A stretch of 64,000 nucleotides of DNA from the NCBI GenBank assembly GCA_002482885.1, contig DLGW01000009.1, forward strand, positions 62,205 to 126,204. Reading direction: 5' to 3'. The notes below the pieces were generated by a model, which was not told the origin of the DNA, did not search any database, and was given only the letters and a program-made list of their open reading frames with translations. Below, in pieces: positions 52,975-62,123 of this stretch. The first letter of the stretch is position 1, and the number at the start of each line of letters is the position of its first letter. Position numbers and translations under genes: made by a program. This stretch comes from Flavobacteriaceae bacterium UBA7684 (GTDB lineage Bacteria > Bacteroidota > Bacteroidia > Flavobacteriales > Flavobacteriaceae).

Positions 52975-53409
52975 ATGGACAGAAAAGAATTTATCAAAAC
53001 CTGTGGCTTTGCCTGTTTAGGAGCAACTCTTATTGTGCCACTTATTCAAGGATGTGTAGCTACAAAAAGCGTAACTGCAAACATTGAAGGAGAAAATTTA
53101 TTTATTCCTCTTTCTAATTTTATTAAAGACGGAAAACCACTCAATTATCTTGTAGTAAATAATACACAATTACAATATCCAATTTATTTATTTAGGTTTT
53201 CTGATACGGAATATACCGCCCTTTATATGCAATGTACCCATCAGGGAAATGAACTAACGGCTTATGGTGAAAAGTTAGTTTGCTCTGCTCACGGCGCCGA
53301 ATTTGACAATAAAGGAAATGTAACCAATGGACCTGCGTCAAACCCATTACGAACCTTCCCTACTAGATTAGACAATCAAAATATTTTAATTTCTTTAAAA
53401 AAAGCATGA
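52975..53409 (+). CDS. Rieske [2Fe-2S] lipoprotein
   Basis: A 144-aa protein. A hydrophobic N-terminus ends in a lipobox-like IQGC. The Rieske cluster motifs are CTHQG (about 79-83) and CSAHG (about 101-105), both Cys/His pairs present, in the CxH-x(n)-CxxH order. There is no transmembrane helix beyond the anchor, so it is periplasmic or outer-membrane attached. It starts 3 bp after the di-heme gene and overlaps the next by 4 bp. It probably passes electrons to or from the di-heme protein. Confidence 0.88.
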   Translation: MDRKEFIKTCGFACLGATLIVPLIQGCVATKSVTANIEGENLFIPLSNFIKDGKPLNYLVVNNTQLQYPIYLFRFSDTEYTALYMQCTHQGNELTAYGEKLVCSAHGAEFDNKGNVTNGPASNPLRTFPTRLDNQNILISLKKA

Positions 53410-54629
53410 AACATATAATTACATCAATACTAATTTTAACATCACTCTTATCTTTTGCACAAGTAGATTCTACCTTATTCAAAAGGCAACAAACTGATAC
53501 CACAAAACAGCAACTCAATATGGATGCTGTTTATAACCGTCCCTTTTTAAGTTACGGAAAACTACCTGTTTCGGTAGGTGGTTATACAGAAGCAAACTGG
53601 CAACACATTGGCACAGATGGTATTTCGGAAGGGCATCAATTTCAGATGCGAAGAATGACTTTATTTGTTGCTTCAACCATATCAAAGAAGATAAAGTTTT
53701 TGAGTGAAATAGAGTTTGAAGAGGGAGGTAAAGAAATCGCTATTGAATTTGCCTCACTAGACGTTGAATTCCACCCTTTACTAAACCTAAGAGGAGGTGT
53801 AATAATGAATCCAATAGGTGCGTTTAATCAAAATCACGATGGTCCTAAATGGGAGTTTACAGACCGTCCTATTTCAGCTACTCAAATGCTTCCTGCAACA
53901 TGGAGTAATGCGGGCTTTGGTTTGTTTGGCAAAACATATAAAAAAGACTGGATGTTTGGCTATGAGCTGTATCTGTCAGGTGGTTTTAATAATGCCATTA
54001 TTGACAATAAAGAAAGTAAAACTTTTCTTCCTGCTTCAAAAGAAAATGCTGAACGATTTGAAGAATCAGCGAGTGGCACGCCTCTAACGACTGCCAAAAT
54101 TGCAATTAGGAATAAACATTTTGGCGAATTAGGTCTATCCTATATGGGAGGAATATACAATACATTTCAAGATGACGGAATCATATTTGATGAAAAGCGA
54201 AGATTAAATATTTTCGCCATTGATTACAATACAACTCTCTCAAAAACCAATACATTTATCACAGGCGAGTGGGCTTGGATTAATGTAAATGTTCCCCAAG
54301 CATACACTCAGCAATACGGAAACAAACAGTATGGAGGTTTTTTAGATGTTGTTCAACCAATATTAAAGCGTAAAATGTTTGATTGGGACAATGCTACCTT
54401 AAATTTAGCTTGCAGATTAGAGTATGTAGACTGGAATGTAGGAACTTTCAATGAAACTAACGAAAATATAGGCGATGAACTTTGGAGTATTTTGCCCGCT
54501 ATCAGTTTTAGACCGACACAGCAAACCGTTTTCCGACTGAATTACAGAATACAAAGACAAATGGATATTCTAAATAATGATCCGTCAAAAACAGCTGGTT
54601 TCAGTTTTGGAATTTCATCGTATTTTTAA
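53406..54629 (+). CDS. Outer-membrane beta-barrel (porin-like) protein
   Basis: A 407-aa protein with a signal peptide (1-18, LLSFAQ). The mature part has alternating amphipathic strands and ends in a C-terminal aromatic (GISSYF), a barrel of the phosphate-selective-porin/OprP sort; no plug or TonB box was seen. It overlaps the Rieske gene by 4 bp (ATGA). It could import a substrate for, or anchor, the di-heme/Rieske pair. Confidence 0.8.
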   Translation: MKHIITSILILTSLLSFAQVDSTLFKRQQTDTTKQQLNMDAVYNRPFLSYGKLPVSVGGYTEANWQHIGTDGISEGHQFQMRRMTLFVASTISKKIKFLSEIEFEEGGKEIAIEFASLDVEFHPLLNLRGGVIMNPIGAFNQNHDGPKWEFTDRPISATQMLPATWSNAGFGLFGKTYKKDWMFGYELYLSGGFNNAIIDNKESKTFLPASKENAERFEESASGTPLTTAKIAIRNKHFGELGLSYMGGIYNTFQDDGIIFDEKRRLNIFAIDYNTTLSKTNTFITGEWAWINVNVPQAYTQQYGNKQYGGFLDVVQPILKRKMFDWDNATLNLACRLEYVDWNVGTFNETNENIGDELWSILPAISFRPTQQTVFRLNYRIQRQMDILNNDPSKTAGFSFGISSYF

Positions 54630-54846
54630 AAAAACTGACTACAAAAGATATTACCCAAAACAGAGGTGAAAGGCTTTTATGACAGTTGTGTAATCCAATG
54701 TTAAACCAGCGTAGAAATGTTGAGGAGTTTTTTTTTAAATTTTATTAGTGTTCCAGCAATTAAGTTTAAATTTGATTTTATTATAAACACCTAAAAAGGT
54801 CAATCTATTTTAGAATATAGCATATCAGGTATTTAATAAATTTTTA

Positions 54847-55932
54847 ATGAAAACAACTCAAGATTTCATCCCCAATACTACCCCACTCACTGTTGAACAA
54901 GCTAGTTTTACGTGGAGTGCGCCCAGCAACATTGCCTTAGTGAAATATTGGGGGAAAAAAGAAAATCAATTACCCGCTAATCCATCGTTAAGTTTTACCT
55001 TAAATCATTGTAAAACCATAACTACCGTAAATTTTAGTCTTAAAGAAAAACCTACTGAAGATTGGTCGTTTGATTTATTTTTTGAAGGCAAACCCAAAGA
55101 CAGTTTCCGTCCAAAAATTGAAACTTTTTTTAATCGGATTGAAATTTATCTGCCATTTTTAAAAGCTTATCATTTAGAAATTCATACCGAAAATACTTTC
55201 CCACACAGCTCTGGAATTGCCTCTTCGGCTTCGGGCATGGCGGCTTTATCCATGTGTTTGATGAGTTTAGAAAAAGAATTGTATCCGAATATTTCTGAAA
55301 ATTATTTTTACGAAAAAGCCTCTTTTTTAGCCCGATTAGGTTCTGGTAGCGCTTGCCGAAGCATTCAATCAGAATTGGTAGGTTGGGGTAAAAATGAAAC
55401 GATAAAAAACAGCACCGATTTATTTGGCGTACCTTTTTCTGAAGAAATACATTCGGTATTTAAAGAGTATCAAGACACCATTTTAATTGTTGAAAAAGGA
55501 GCTAAAACGGTTTCTAGCACCGTGGGTCATAACTTAATGATTGGTCACCCGTTTGCCGAAAAACGTTTTGATCAAGCCCACGAAAACATCCAAAAATTAT
55601 CAAACGCCCTAACCAGCGGCAATCTTGAAAATTTTATGGCTATTGTAGAAAGTGAAGCTTTGACCTTACATGCCATGATGATGACTTCTATGCCCTATTT
55701 TATATTGATGAAACCCAACACTTTAGCAATCATCCATCAAATATGGCAATTCAGAACCCAAACCAACATTCCTGTTTGTTTTACTTTGGACGCTGGTGCC
55801 AATGTTCATGTATTGTATCCGAAGGCTTTCCAAGAAAAAGTTTTAGAATTTATTCAGAATGAACTAGTTAAATATTGCCAAGACGGTCAAATCCTTAAAG
55901 ACCATGTTGGTAGCGGAGCAAAAATGTTGTAA
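54847..55932 (+). CDS. mvaD: Diphosphomevalonate decarboxylase
   Basis: A 361-aa GHMP-family enzyme. SAPSNIALVKYWGKKENQLPANPSLSFTLN (about 24-53) is the decarboxylase signature with the substrate-binding Tyr-Lys; the ATP loop FPHSSGIASSASGMAAL lies at about 118-134, and the catalytic Asp in FTLDAGANVHVLYP at about 316-329. It makes isopentenyl diphosphate in the mevalonate pathway. First gene of the run to 60862. The 217 bp upstream hold no clear promoter. Confidence 0.93.
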   Translation: MKTTQDFIPNTTPLTVEQASFTWSAPSNIALVKYWGKKENQLPANPSLSFTLNHCKTITTVNFSLKEKPTEDWSFDLFFEGKPKDSFRPKIETFFNRIEIYLPFLKAYHLEIHTENTFPHSSGIASSASGMAALSMCLMSLEKELYPNISENYFYEKASFLARLGSGSACRSIQSELVGWGKNETIKNSTDLFGVPFSEEIHSVFKEYQDTILIVEKGAKTVSSTVGHNLMIGHPFAEKRFDQAHENIQKLSNALTSGNLENFMAIVESEALTLHAMMMTSMPYFILMKPNTLAIIHQIWQFRTQTNIPVCFTLDAGANVHVLYPKAFQEKVLEFIQNELVKYCQDGQILKDHVGSGAKML

Positions 55933-55937
55933 CTTTG
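55907..55937 (+). promoter_or_regulatory. Promoter overlapping the mvaD stop
   Basis: TTG (55907-55909), 20 bp, TAACTTTG (55930-55937); the -7 element starts with the mvaD stop codon. It could give the GHMP kinase, UbiA and later genes an independent start. Confidence 0.55.
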
Positions 55938-55961
55938 CCACACTCTAAACTAACATCTTTC

Positions 55962-56912
55962 ATGAAAGGACCTTTGTTTTACTCAAAAATTCTTTTGTTT
56001 GGCGAATACGGCATCATTAAAGATTCTAAAGGATTATCTATTCCTTACAATTTTTATAATGGCGCTTTAAAAGTAACCGCCCCCGTTAATTTAAAAGATC
56101 AAGAAGAAGCTAAAAAATCCAATCAAAGTTTACTTAAATTTTGGGAGCATTTAAGCACACTTCAAGAAACAAATCCAGAAATCGTACAATTCGATTTAAT
56201 CACTTTCAAGAAAGATTTAGATCGAGGCATGTACTTCGACTCTAGCATACCTCAGGGTTATGGCGTAGGAAGTAGCGGAGCTTTAGTAGCTGCGGTTTAC
56301 GACCGATATGCACAAAATAAAATCACTGTTTTAGAAAATCTTACCAAAGAAAAATTACTAACCTTAAAAAATATTTTTTCGGTTATGGAATCTTTCTTTC
56401 ATGGAAAAAGTTCTGGACTAGACCCTTTAAACAGCTACCTAAGTATTCCGATTTTAATCAATTCTAAAGACAATATCGAAGCGACTGGTATTCCAAGTCA
56501 AACTACCACTGGTAAAGGTGCGGTGTTTTTATTGGATTCTGGAATAGTGGGTGAAACCGCTCCCATGGTGAATATTTTTATGGAAAGCTTAAAGGACAAA
56601 GGTTTCCGAAACATGCTTAAAAACAAATTCATTAAACATACCGATGCTTGCGTAAATGACTTTTTGAAAGGTGATTTTTCATCTTTGTTTGTGAATACTA
56701 AAAAGCTCTCTAAAATCGTATTGGAAAATTTCAAACCAATGATTCCTGAACAATTTTTAGACATTTGGCAAAAAGGAATCGAAACCAACGATTACTATTT
56801 AAAATTGTGTGGTTCTGGCGGTGGCGGATATATTTTAGGATTTACTCAAGATATAGACAAAGCAAAAGCTTCATTACCTAATCATAAATTAGAAGTAGTT
56901 TACCAATTCTAG
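55962..56912 (+). CDS. GHMP kinase, probably mevalonate kinase
   Basis: 316 aa from the ATG at 55962; the frame extends to a TTG at 55935. Signature loop SSIPQGYGVGSSGALVAAVYDRYA (about 88-111), C-terminal GHMP motif LCGSGGGGYILGFT (about 280-293). Sequence type and the neighbour mvaD point to mevalonate kinase, although phosphomevalonate kinase cannot be excluded. Starts 29 bp after mvaD. Confidence 0.8.
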   Translation: MKGPLFYSKILLFGEYGIIKDSKGLSIPYNFYNGALKVTAPVNLKDQEEAKKSNQSLLKFWEHLSTLQETNPEIVQFDLITFKKDLDRGMYFDSSIPQGYGVGSSGALVAAVYDRYAQNKITVLENLTKEKLLTLKNIFSVMESFFHGKSSGLDPLNSYLSIPILINSKDNIEATGIPSQTTTGKGAVFLLDSGIVGETAPMVNIFMESLKDKGFRNMLKNKFIKHTDACVNDFLKGDFSSLFVNTKKLSKIVLENFKPMIPEQFLDIWQKGIETNDYYLKLCGSGGGGYILGFTQDIDKAKASLPNHKLEVVYQF

Positions 56913-56954
56913 AGAAAAGCAATTCTCTTTATCAACTGGCTCACCTGAAAAACT

Positions 56955-57875
56955 ATGACCGCAACAAAACAAAACTTGTTTTGGCTTAAACTATTCGGGT
57001 TGTTCTCTGTAGTCAGGGGATATAATATTTTAGTGATTATAATTGCGCAATACTTAGCCTCTATTTTTATTTTAGCTTCCGAAAAAAGCACCCGTTCCAT
57101 TATACTGGATTACAAATTATTTCTAATTATTTTTTGTTCTTCGCTGGCCATTGCTTCGGGTTACATTATTAATAATTTTTACGATTCTAAAAAAGATTCC
57201 ATCAATAAACCCATTCGTTCTAGCTTAAATAAATTAGTAAGTCAGGAATCCCGATTGCATTTTTATTTTATACTGAATATTAGCTGCTGTTTAATCAGCT
57301 GGTTTGTTTCTTGGAAGGCGACTTTATTTTTTGGGTTTTACATCTTTTTAATTTGGCTGTATTCTCATAAAATTAAAAGAATACTTATTGCAGGTAATTT
57401 AACCGCAGCCACCCTGGCTATTTTTCCTTTTTTTGGCATCTTTTTATACTTTAGAAGTTTATACGAGGTCGTTTTTTATCATGCGGCCTTTTTATTTTTA
57501 TTGATATTAATTAGGGAATTGGTTAAAGATTTAGAAAACATTAAAGGTGATTTCGCTAATGGTTACCAAACCATTCCTGCGGTATATTCTGTAAATACTT
57601 CTAAAAAAGTAATTAGTATACTTACCTTACTTTCTTTTATACCTGTTTTTTTATTGATTGAAAGCCATACCACAGGATTAATGAATTACTATTTTTATAC
57701 TTCCGGCGGCTTGTTGTTGCTTTTTTTAGTTTTAGCCTTTAACGCCCAATCCGAAAAAGAATTTTGGCTACTTCATATCCTACTTAAACTGATTATTGTT
57801 GCGGGCGTTTTTAGCATCTTGCTGATTAACCCCGATGTAATCCTAAAAAGTAGAATCATTTATTTGTTTCATTAA
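56955..57875 (+). CDS. UbiA-family prenyltransferase
   Basis: A 306-aa membrane protein with 8-9 helices. Both Asp-rich motifs are present: NNFYDSKKD (about 71-79, NxxxDxxxD) and DLENIKGD (about 192-199). Similar Bacteroidota proteins are annotated as geranylgeranylglycerol-phosphate geranylgeranyltransferase, but the acceptor cannot be read from sequence. The preceding mevalonate genes would supply its prenyl donor. It starts 42 bp after the kinase. Confidence 0.88.
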   Translation: MTATKQNLFWLKLFGLFSVVRGYNILVIIIAQYLASIFILASEKSTRSIILDYKLFLIIFCSSLAIASGYIINNFYDSKKDSINKPIRSSLNKLVSQESRLHFYFILNISCCLISWFVSWKATLFFGFYIFLIWLYSHKIKRILIAGNLTAATLAIFPFFGIFLYFRSLYEVVFYHAAFLFLLILIRELVKDLENIKGDFANGYQTIPAVYSVNTSKKVISILTLLSFIPVFLLIESHTTGLMNYYFYTSGGLLLLFLVLAFNAQSEKEFWLLHILLKLIIVAGVFSILLINPDVILKSRIIYLFH

Positions 57876-57900
57876 ACTATCTTTGACCAAAATTTAATCC

Positions 57901-58839
57901 ATGAATAATCGTTCCAACGGAAAATCGAATAATAATCGCGGAAAATCTGCACCAAAATTTTCCAACTCTAATAAAAAAGAAAGCCCTTTCAAAAAAGAAT
58001 CGCCTTTTAAAAAGGACGCTCCGTTTAAAAAGGAAAATGCTTTTAAAAAACCTTTTGATGCCGATAAAAAATGGACATCAAAAGACAAACCAACAGACAA
58101 ACCCGCTCCTAAACCTGCGGCTCCAAAAAATACTAACGAAATTCGTTTAAATAAATACATCGCCAATACAGGCGTATGTTCCCGAAGAGAAGCTGATATT
58201 TATATTCAATCGGGCAATGTTCGAGTGAATGGCGAAGTCGTTAGCGAAATGGGTAAAGTGATTAAAATCACCGACGAAGTATATTTTGACGGTTCGCTTT
58301 TAACTCCAGGGAAAAAAGAATACATCCTTTTAAACAAGCCTAAAAACTTTTCTACCGACGAAAAAGAAGTAGGTTACCGAAATGTACGCGAGTTAGTTAA
58401 AGCCTCTGGAAATAACAGTTTACAACCGGTGGGCAGAATGGACAAAAACACTACGGGTTTATTGTTACTGACTAACGATACGGACTTGATTCGAAAATTC
58501 GGTTTACCGAACCAAAAAAGTTCCAAATTATATCAGGTTACTTTAGACAAGAATTTAAAATTCGAAGACTTAGAAAAAATAGCCAACGGACTTCATATTG
58601 GGGAACACCGTATTTATGTAGAAGAAATCACTTACATAGAAGACGAACCCAAATGCGAAATTGGATTAAAAATGAAAACACCAAACATTAAAGTCATTCG
58701 CAACATTTTTGAACATTTACAATACGATGTTGTAAAAATTGACCGCGTTACTTTTGCGGGTTTAACCAAAAAGAATTTGCCCCGAGGCAACTGGAGGTTC
58801 TTAACCCAACAAGAAATCATCAACCTAAAAAACGTATAA
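57901..58839 (+). CDS. RluB/RsuA-family rRNA pseudouridine synthase
   Basis: A 312-aa protein. The first 80 residues are a basic, low-complexity tail with repeated PFKK units (KESPFKKESPFKKDAPFKK). The S4 RNA-binding domain (about 81-130, IRLNKYIANTGVCSRREADIYI) is followed by the catalytic domain with GRMDKNTTGLLLLTND, the Asp that attacks uridine (about 180). It modifies 23S rRNA (RluB, E or F type). Starts 25 bp after the prenyltransferase. Confidence 0.92.
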   Translation: MNNRSNGKSNNNRGKSAPKFSNSNKKESPFKKESPFKKDAPFKKENAFKKPFDADKKWTSKDKPTDKPAPKPAAPKNTNEIRLNKYIANTGVCSRREADIYIQSGNVRVNGEVVSEMGKVIKITDEVYFDGSLLTPGKKEYILLNKPKNFSTDEKEVGYRNVRELVKASGNNSLQPVGRMDKNTTGLLLLTNDTDLIRKFGLPNQKSSKLYQVTLDKNLKFEDLEKIANGLHIGEHRIYVEEITYIEDEPKCEIGLKMKTPNIKVIRNIFEHLQYDVVKIDRVTFAGLTKKNLPRGNWRFLTQQEIINLKNV

Positions 58840-58849
58840 TTATCATCAA

Positions 58850-60862
58850 ATGAAAAGGATTGCCATAACACGCTTTGTTTTATTTAACAGTGTTTTATTA
58901 GCTTTTATTTGGGCAATCTTATTTCTATACAGATTAGCGACTTGGCGCTGGGTTTATTACGATTCTGTAGCCGAAGAAACTGACAATTTATATACTTCGT
59001 TATACATTGGGGCTAAGTTCGATTTGCGCTTGGCTCTGTTTGGTATAGCACCCGTTATGTTGTTGAGTTTGATTTTTCATACTCGATATTTTAATTCCAG
59101 CAAGTGGGCTAAATTCAACACCTATTATTTAGGAACAGTTCTGATTTTATTGAACTTGTTTTATGTATTTGACATTGGTAACTATTTGTATTTAAAGGAA
59201 CGCATTAACGCATCTGTGTTGAGTTTTTTAACCAACCCCTTGATTTCTGGGCAAATGATGTGGGAATCGTATCCTGTATTTTGGATTTTAATAACGCTTA
59301 TGGTAGTCAGTGCTTTACAAATCTTAATCGTTAAAAAAATCTACCTAAAGCTCACTACTTTATTTTACGATGGTTCCAAACGATTAAAAATAGCCTATAC
59401 CCTTACTTTTTTATTGATTAGTATTTTTGCGGGATACGGCAAATGGTCTTATTATCCGTTGCGTTGGAGCGAAGCTTTTTTTTCCAAAAACAATGATTTA
59501 TCGCAACTGACGTTAAATCCGGTATTGTACTTTGCCAATACCCTAAAAGTAAGTTCCACTACTTTTAGCACCGATGAAACCTACCAATATTTTAATCCGG
59601 TAAAAAATTATTTAGGTGCTCCTAACAATATGGCTATTGACTTTGCCAGAAGTTATACTCCTTTAAATGACAGCATTCCCCAACCCGTAAATGTAGTGGT
59701 GGTTATGATGGAATCTTTAGGTGCCCAACCTTTAGGACTATTCAACAATCCTTTAAAAGGCTCCCCTTTTATTGATTCCTTAGCGACAAAATCTTGGTTT
59801 TTACCCAATTTTTATGTACCCCGTTACGGAACCGCCCGAACCGTTTTTACTTCGATTACAGGATTACCCGATGTGGTAGAAGACAAAACCGCATCCAGAA
59901 ATCCAAAAGCCATTAACCAACGGGTAATTTTAGACCAACTCAAAGGCATGGAAAAGCTGTACTTTTTAGGAGGCAGTGCCAGTTGGGCGAACATCAGAGC
60001 GTTGTTTACCAATAATGTTTCTGATATTAAAATTTACGAAGAAGGCAGTTACGAACAAGAAGACCGTGTAGATGTTTGGGGTATTAACGACGGGGATTTA
60101 TTCCGAAATGCCAACAAAACCCTAACGGAATTACACCAAAAGAACAAACCTTTTATCGCCTATATTCAAACCTCGGGTTATCATCCGCCTTACACGGTTC
60201 CAGACCGTGAAGGCAATTACAAAAGACTAACCACTAAAGATATTTCCGAAAAAGAAGTACAAAAAGCAGGATTTGTTTCTTTAGACCAATACAATGCCTT
60301 GCGTTATTTTGACCACAACTTGCGTATTTTATTTGAATTGTCTAAAAAATCAGGCTATTATAAAAACACCGTGTTTTTACTATTTGGCGACCACAACGGA
60401 CGAATCAGCCCGTACAAACACATGACCCGCCCAGATTTTGAAACTGGATTAGGACAATTACACGTACCTTTTATCATTCATGGAGACATGTTGCCTAAAT
60501 GGCAAGACCACCGCATGGCTTCCTTGATGGATTTATACCCTACCATTGCCGATTTACTCAATCAGCCTTACACCAATTATACTTTAGGACGTTCTTTATT
60601 GCGCAGACCTAAAAACGACAACAGCCCCACTTTTGTATTTGATTTTTTTAATGGAAGTTTAAAACCAACCGCTATTTTACCCGAACACTATTACTTTGCA
60701 GAAAAGTCTGGTAAATCCGTACAGCCAATTTATCCGAACACCAAACTGGGTTACGACCAAGCCGACACTTCTTTTGGAAATCAAAGAGTAAAACAATTGG
60801 ATAGTTTAGCCAAAGGCATGTACCAATCTACTTTGTATTTGTATTTTAATAATAAGAAGTAG
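58850..60862 (+). CDS. LTA-synthase-like membrane sulfatase
   Basis: A 670-aa protein. Five N-terminal transmembrane helices (about 5-195) precede an extracytoplasmic alkaline-phosphatase-fold domain (about 280-600): metal/nucleophile motif VVMMESLGAQP, RYGTARTVFTSITGLP with the nucleophilic Thr, and LFGDHNGRI. The family transfers phosphoglycerol or phosphoethanolamine groups to envelope glycans or lipids; Gram-negative Bacteroidota have no LTA, so the acceptor is probably a lipid or periplasmic glycan. Starts 10 bp after the pseudouridine synthase. Confidence 0.9.
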   Translation: MKRIAITRFVLFNSVLLAFIWAILFLYRLATWRWVYYDSVAEETDNLYTSLYIGAKFDLRLALFGIAPVMLLSLIFHTRYFNSSKWAKFNTYYLGTVLILLNLFYVFDIGNYLYLKERINASVLSFLTNPLISGQMMWESYPVFWILITLMVVSALQILIVKKIYLKLTTLFYDGSKRLKIAYTLTFLLISIFAGYGKWSYYPLRWSEAFFSKNNDLSQLTLNPVLYFANTLKVSSTTFSTDETYQYFNPVKNYLGAPNNMAIDFARSYTPLNDSIPQPVNVVVVMMESLGAQPLGLFNNPLKGSPFIDSLATKSWFLPNFYVPRYGTARTVFTSITGLPDVVEDKTASRNPKAINQRVILDQLKGMEKLYFLGGSASWANIRALFTNNVSDIKIYEEGSYEQEDRVDVWGINDGDLFRNANKTLTELHQKNKPFIAYIQTSGYHPPYTVPDREGNYKRLTTKDISEKEVQKAGFVSLDQYNALRYFDHNLRILFELSKKSGYYKNTVFLLFGDHNGRISPYKHMTRPDFETGLGQLHVPFIIHGDMLPKWQDHRMASLMDLYPTIADLLNQPYTNYTLGRSLLRRPKNDNSPTFVFDFFNGSLKPTAILPEHYYFAEKSGKSVQPIYPNTKLGYDQADTSFGNQRVKQLDSLAKGMYQSTLYLYFNNKK

Positions 60863-60920
60863 GTTATTGTTTGATCTTTTTATCTACATTTAGTGGTATC
60901 TATAACCAATAATTTAGAAA

Positions 60921-61835
60921 ATGAAAAAAATCTTACTGCTTTTAATTCTTATCAGCAACTTTGGATTCTCTCAATCTTTTTATAGCAATTATTTAGACGC
61001 AACCTCTGAATGGAGAATCATATCATCAGGCTACATGCGGAGTGCCGTTTATAACACCTATTATTTTGATGGGTTTGAGACAATAAATGGGCTTGTCTAT
61101 TATAAAGAATATACAAAAACCGTAGGTTATGAAACAGATGGCTCTAGACCAATTAAAACATATGGTCCAAAGTACATTAGAGAAGATTCTTCGGGTAAAT
61201 TTTATATCTATGACGAATCCAACAACACTGAAAGTGTGTTTTTTGATAATGAAATAATAAAAAATACTAAAACAGGAGATAACTTCCCTTTTTTTCCATC
61301 AACTAGTCAATGCCAAGTAACCTCAACAGAAGCTGTTTTTTTAGGAAACCAAAAATTAAAAAAAATAACCACTGAGTTTGATGTCTCAATAAGCGCTATT
61401 GAAGGAGTTGGAATAATAAACGGTAACGGTAGTTGTTATAATTTTGGAGGATTTGGAAGCGGAGGCGCACCCAAAACTGTGTTTTACACACATAAAAATG
61501 ACACCTTAGCTTTTAATGGTCAAAACAAAGACACGTACCACTTATTTCCAAAGTCTGAAAGAAACAACTTAAGTGTAAATACAAATAATTTTATTGATTC
61601 TTTTATAACATACCCAAACCCTACAAATGGAATATTTAGAATTCAATCAGACTTACGACAAAGCCTAGGGGCTTTCGAGATATATAATTTAATGGGCATG
61701 AAACTTAGAAGACAAGAAATTACAACTATGGAAGAACCCATAGATATTTCTTCTTTTTTAGACGGCATGTATATGATAATCTTTTTCGACTCAAACAATA
61801 AAGCCGTTAACAAAACCAAACTAATAAAACAATAA
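60921..61835 (+). CDS. Secreted protein with T9SS type A sorting domain
   Basis: A 304-aa protein. Signal peptide (1-17, ending FGFSQ). The middle (20-215) is strand-rich without a recognised domain. The C-terminal 75 residues are a type A sorting domain: a YPNPTNG start, IYNLMGMKLRRQ, then FLDGMYMIIFF and a Lys-rich end KTKLIKQ. It should be exported by the Gld machinery encoded at 13813-18374 and attached to or released from the surface. Confidence 0.9.
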   Translation: MKKILLLLILISNFGFSQSFYSNYLDATSEWRIISSGYMRSAVYNTYYFDGFETINGLVYYKEYTKTVGYETDGSRPIKTYGPKYIREDSSGKFYIYDESNNTESVFFDNEIIKNTKTGDNFPFFPSTSQCQVTSTEAVFLGNQKLKKITTEFDVSISAIEGVGIINGNGSCYNFGGFGSGGAPKTVFYTHKNDTLAFNGQNKDTYHLFPKSERNNLSVNTNNFIDSFITYPNPTNGIFRIQSDLRQSLGAFEIYNLMGMKLRRQEITTMEEPIDISSFLDGMYMIIFFDSNNKAVNKTKLIKQ

Positions 61836-62123
61836 AACAAACCTATTATAAACAGTTAAAAATCCATTACTAGTTACACTGTCTCCAGTCGTTTTATATT
61901 CCGTTGCTTTTCATAAAAAGAACTCCAACAATGGCTTCGTCATTAACACAGGGTTTTGCATAATCGATTAATTGAATTACACGCACGAATAATAAGATGG
62001 GTGTTTTCAAGAAATAATTAAGTGGTTTTTTCGTGTTAGCGATAGAGCCAAGTACCGTGTACAGGCGAAAGCGCGACCTGATTCGCTTTAGCGAAGAAGG
62101 AAACAACCTGAAAATATTAAAAC
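61836..62123. other. 288-bp gap, possible gene remnant
   Basis: The right half (about 62035-62105) is richer in GC than its surroundings and holds GCGAAAGCG...CGCTTTAGC, a near-perfect stem, plus TTCGCTTTAGCGAA. A 70-codon minus-strand frame (61894-62106) has no recognisable protein character. It may be debris of a lost gene or mobile element. No promoter seen for either neighbour. Confidence 0.4.

Noticed and set aside
61894..62106. 70-codon minus-strand frame
   Set aside because: No recognisable protein pattern, no promoter or start context; treated as intergenic remnant.
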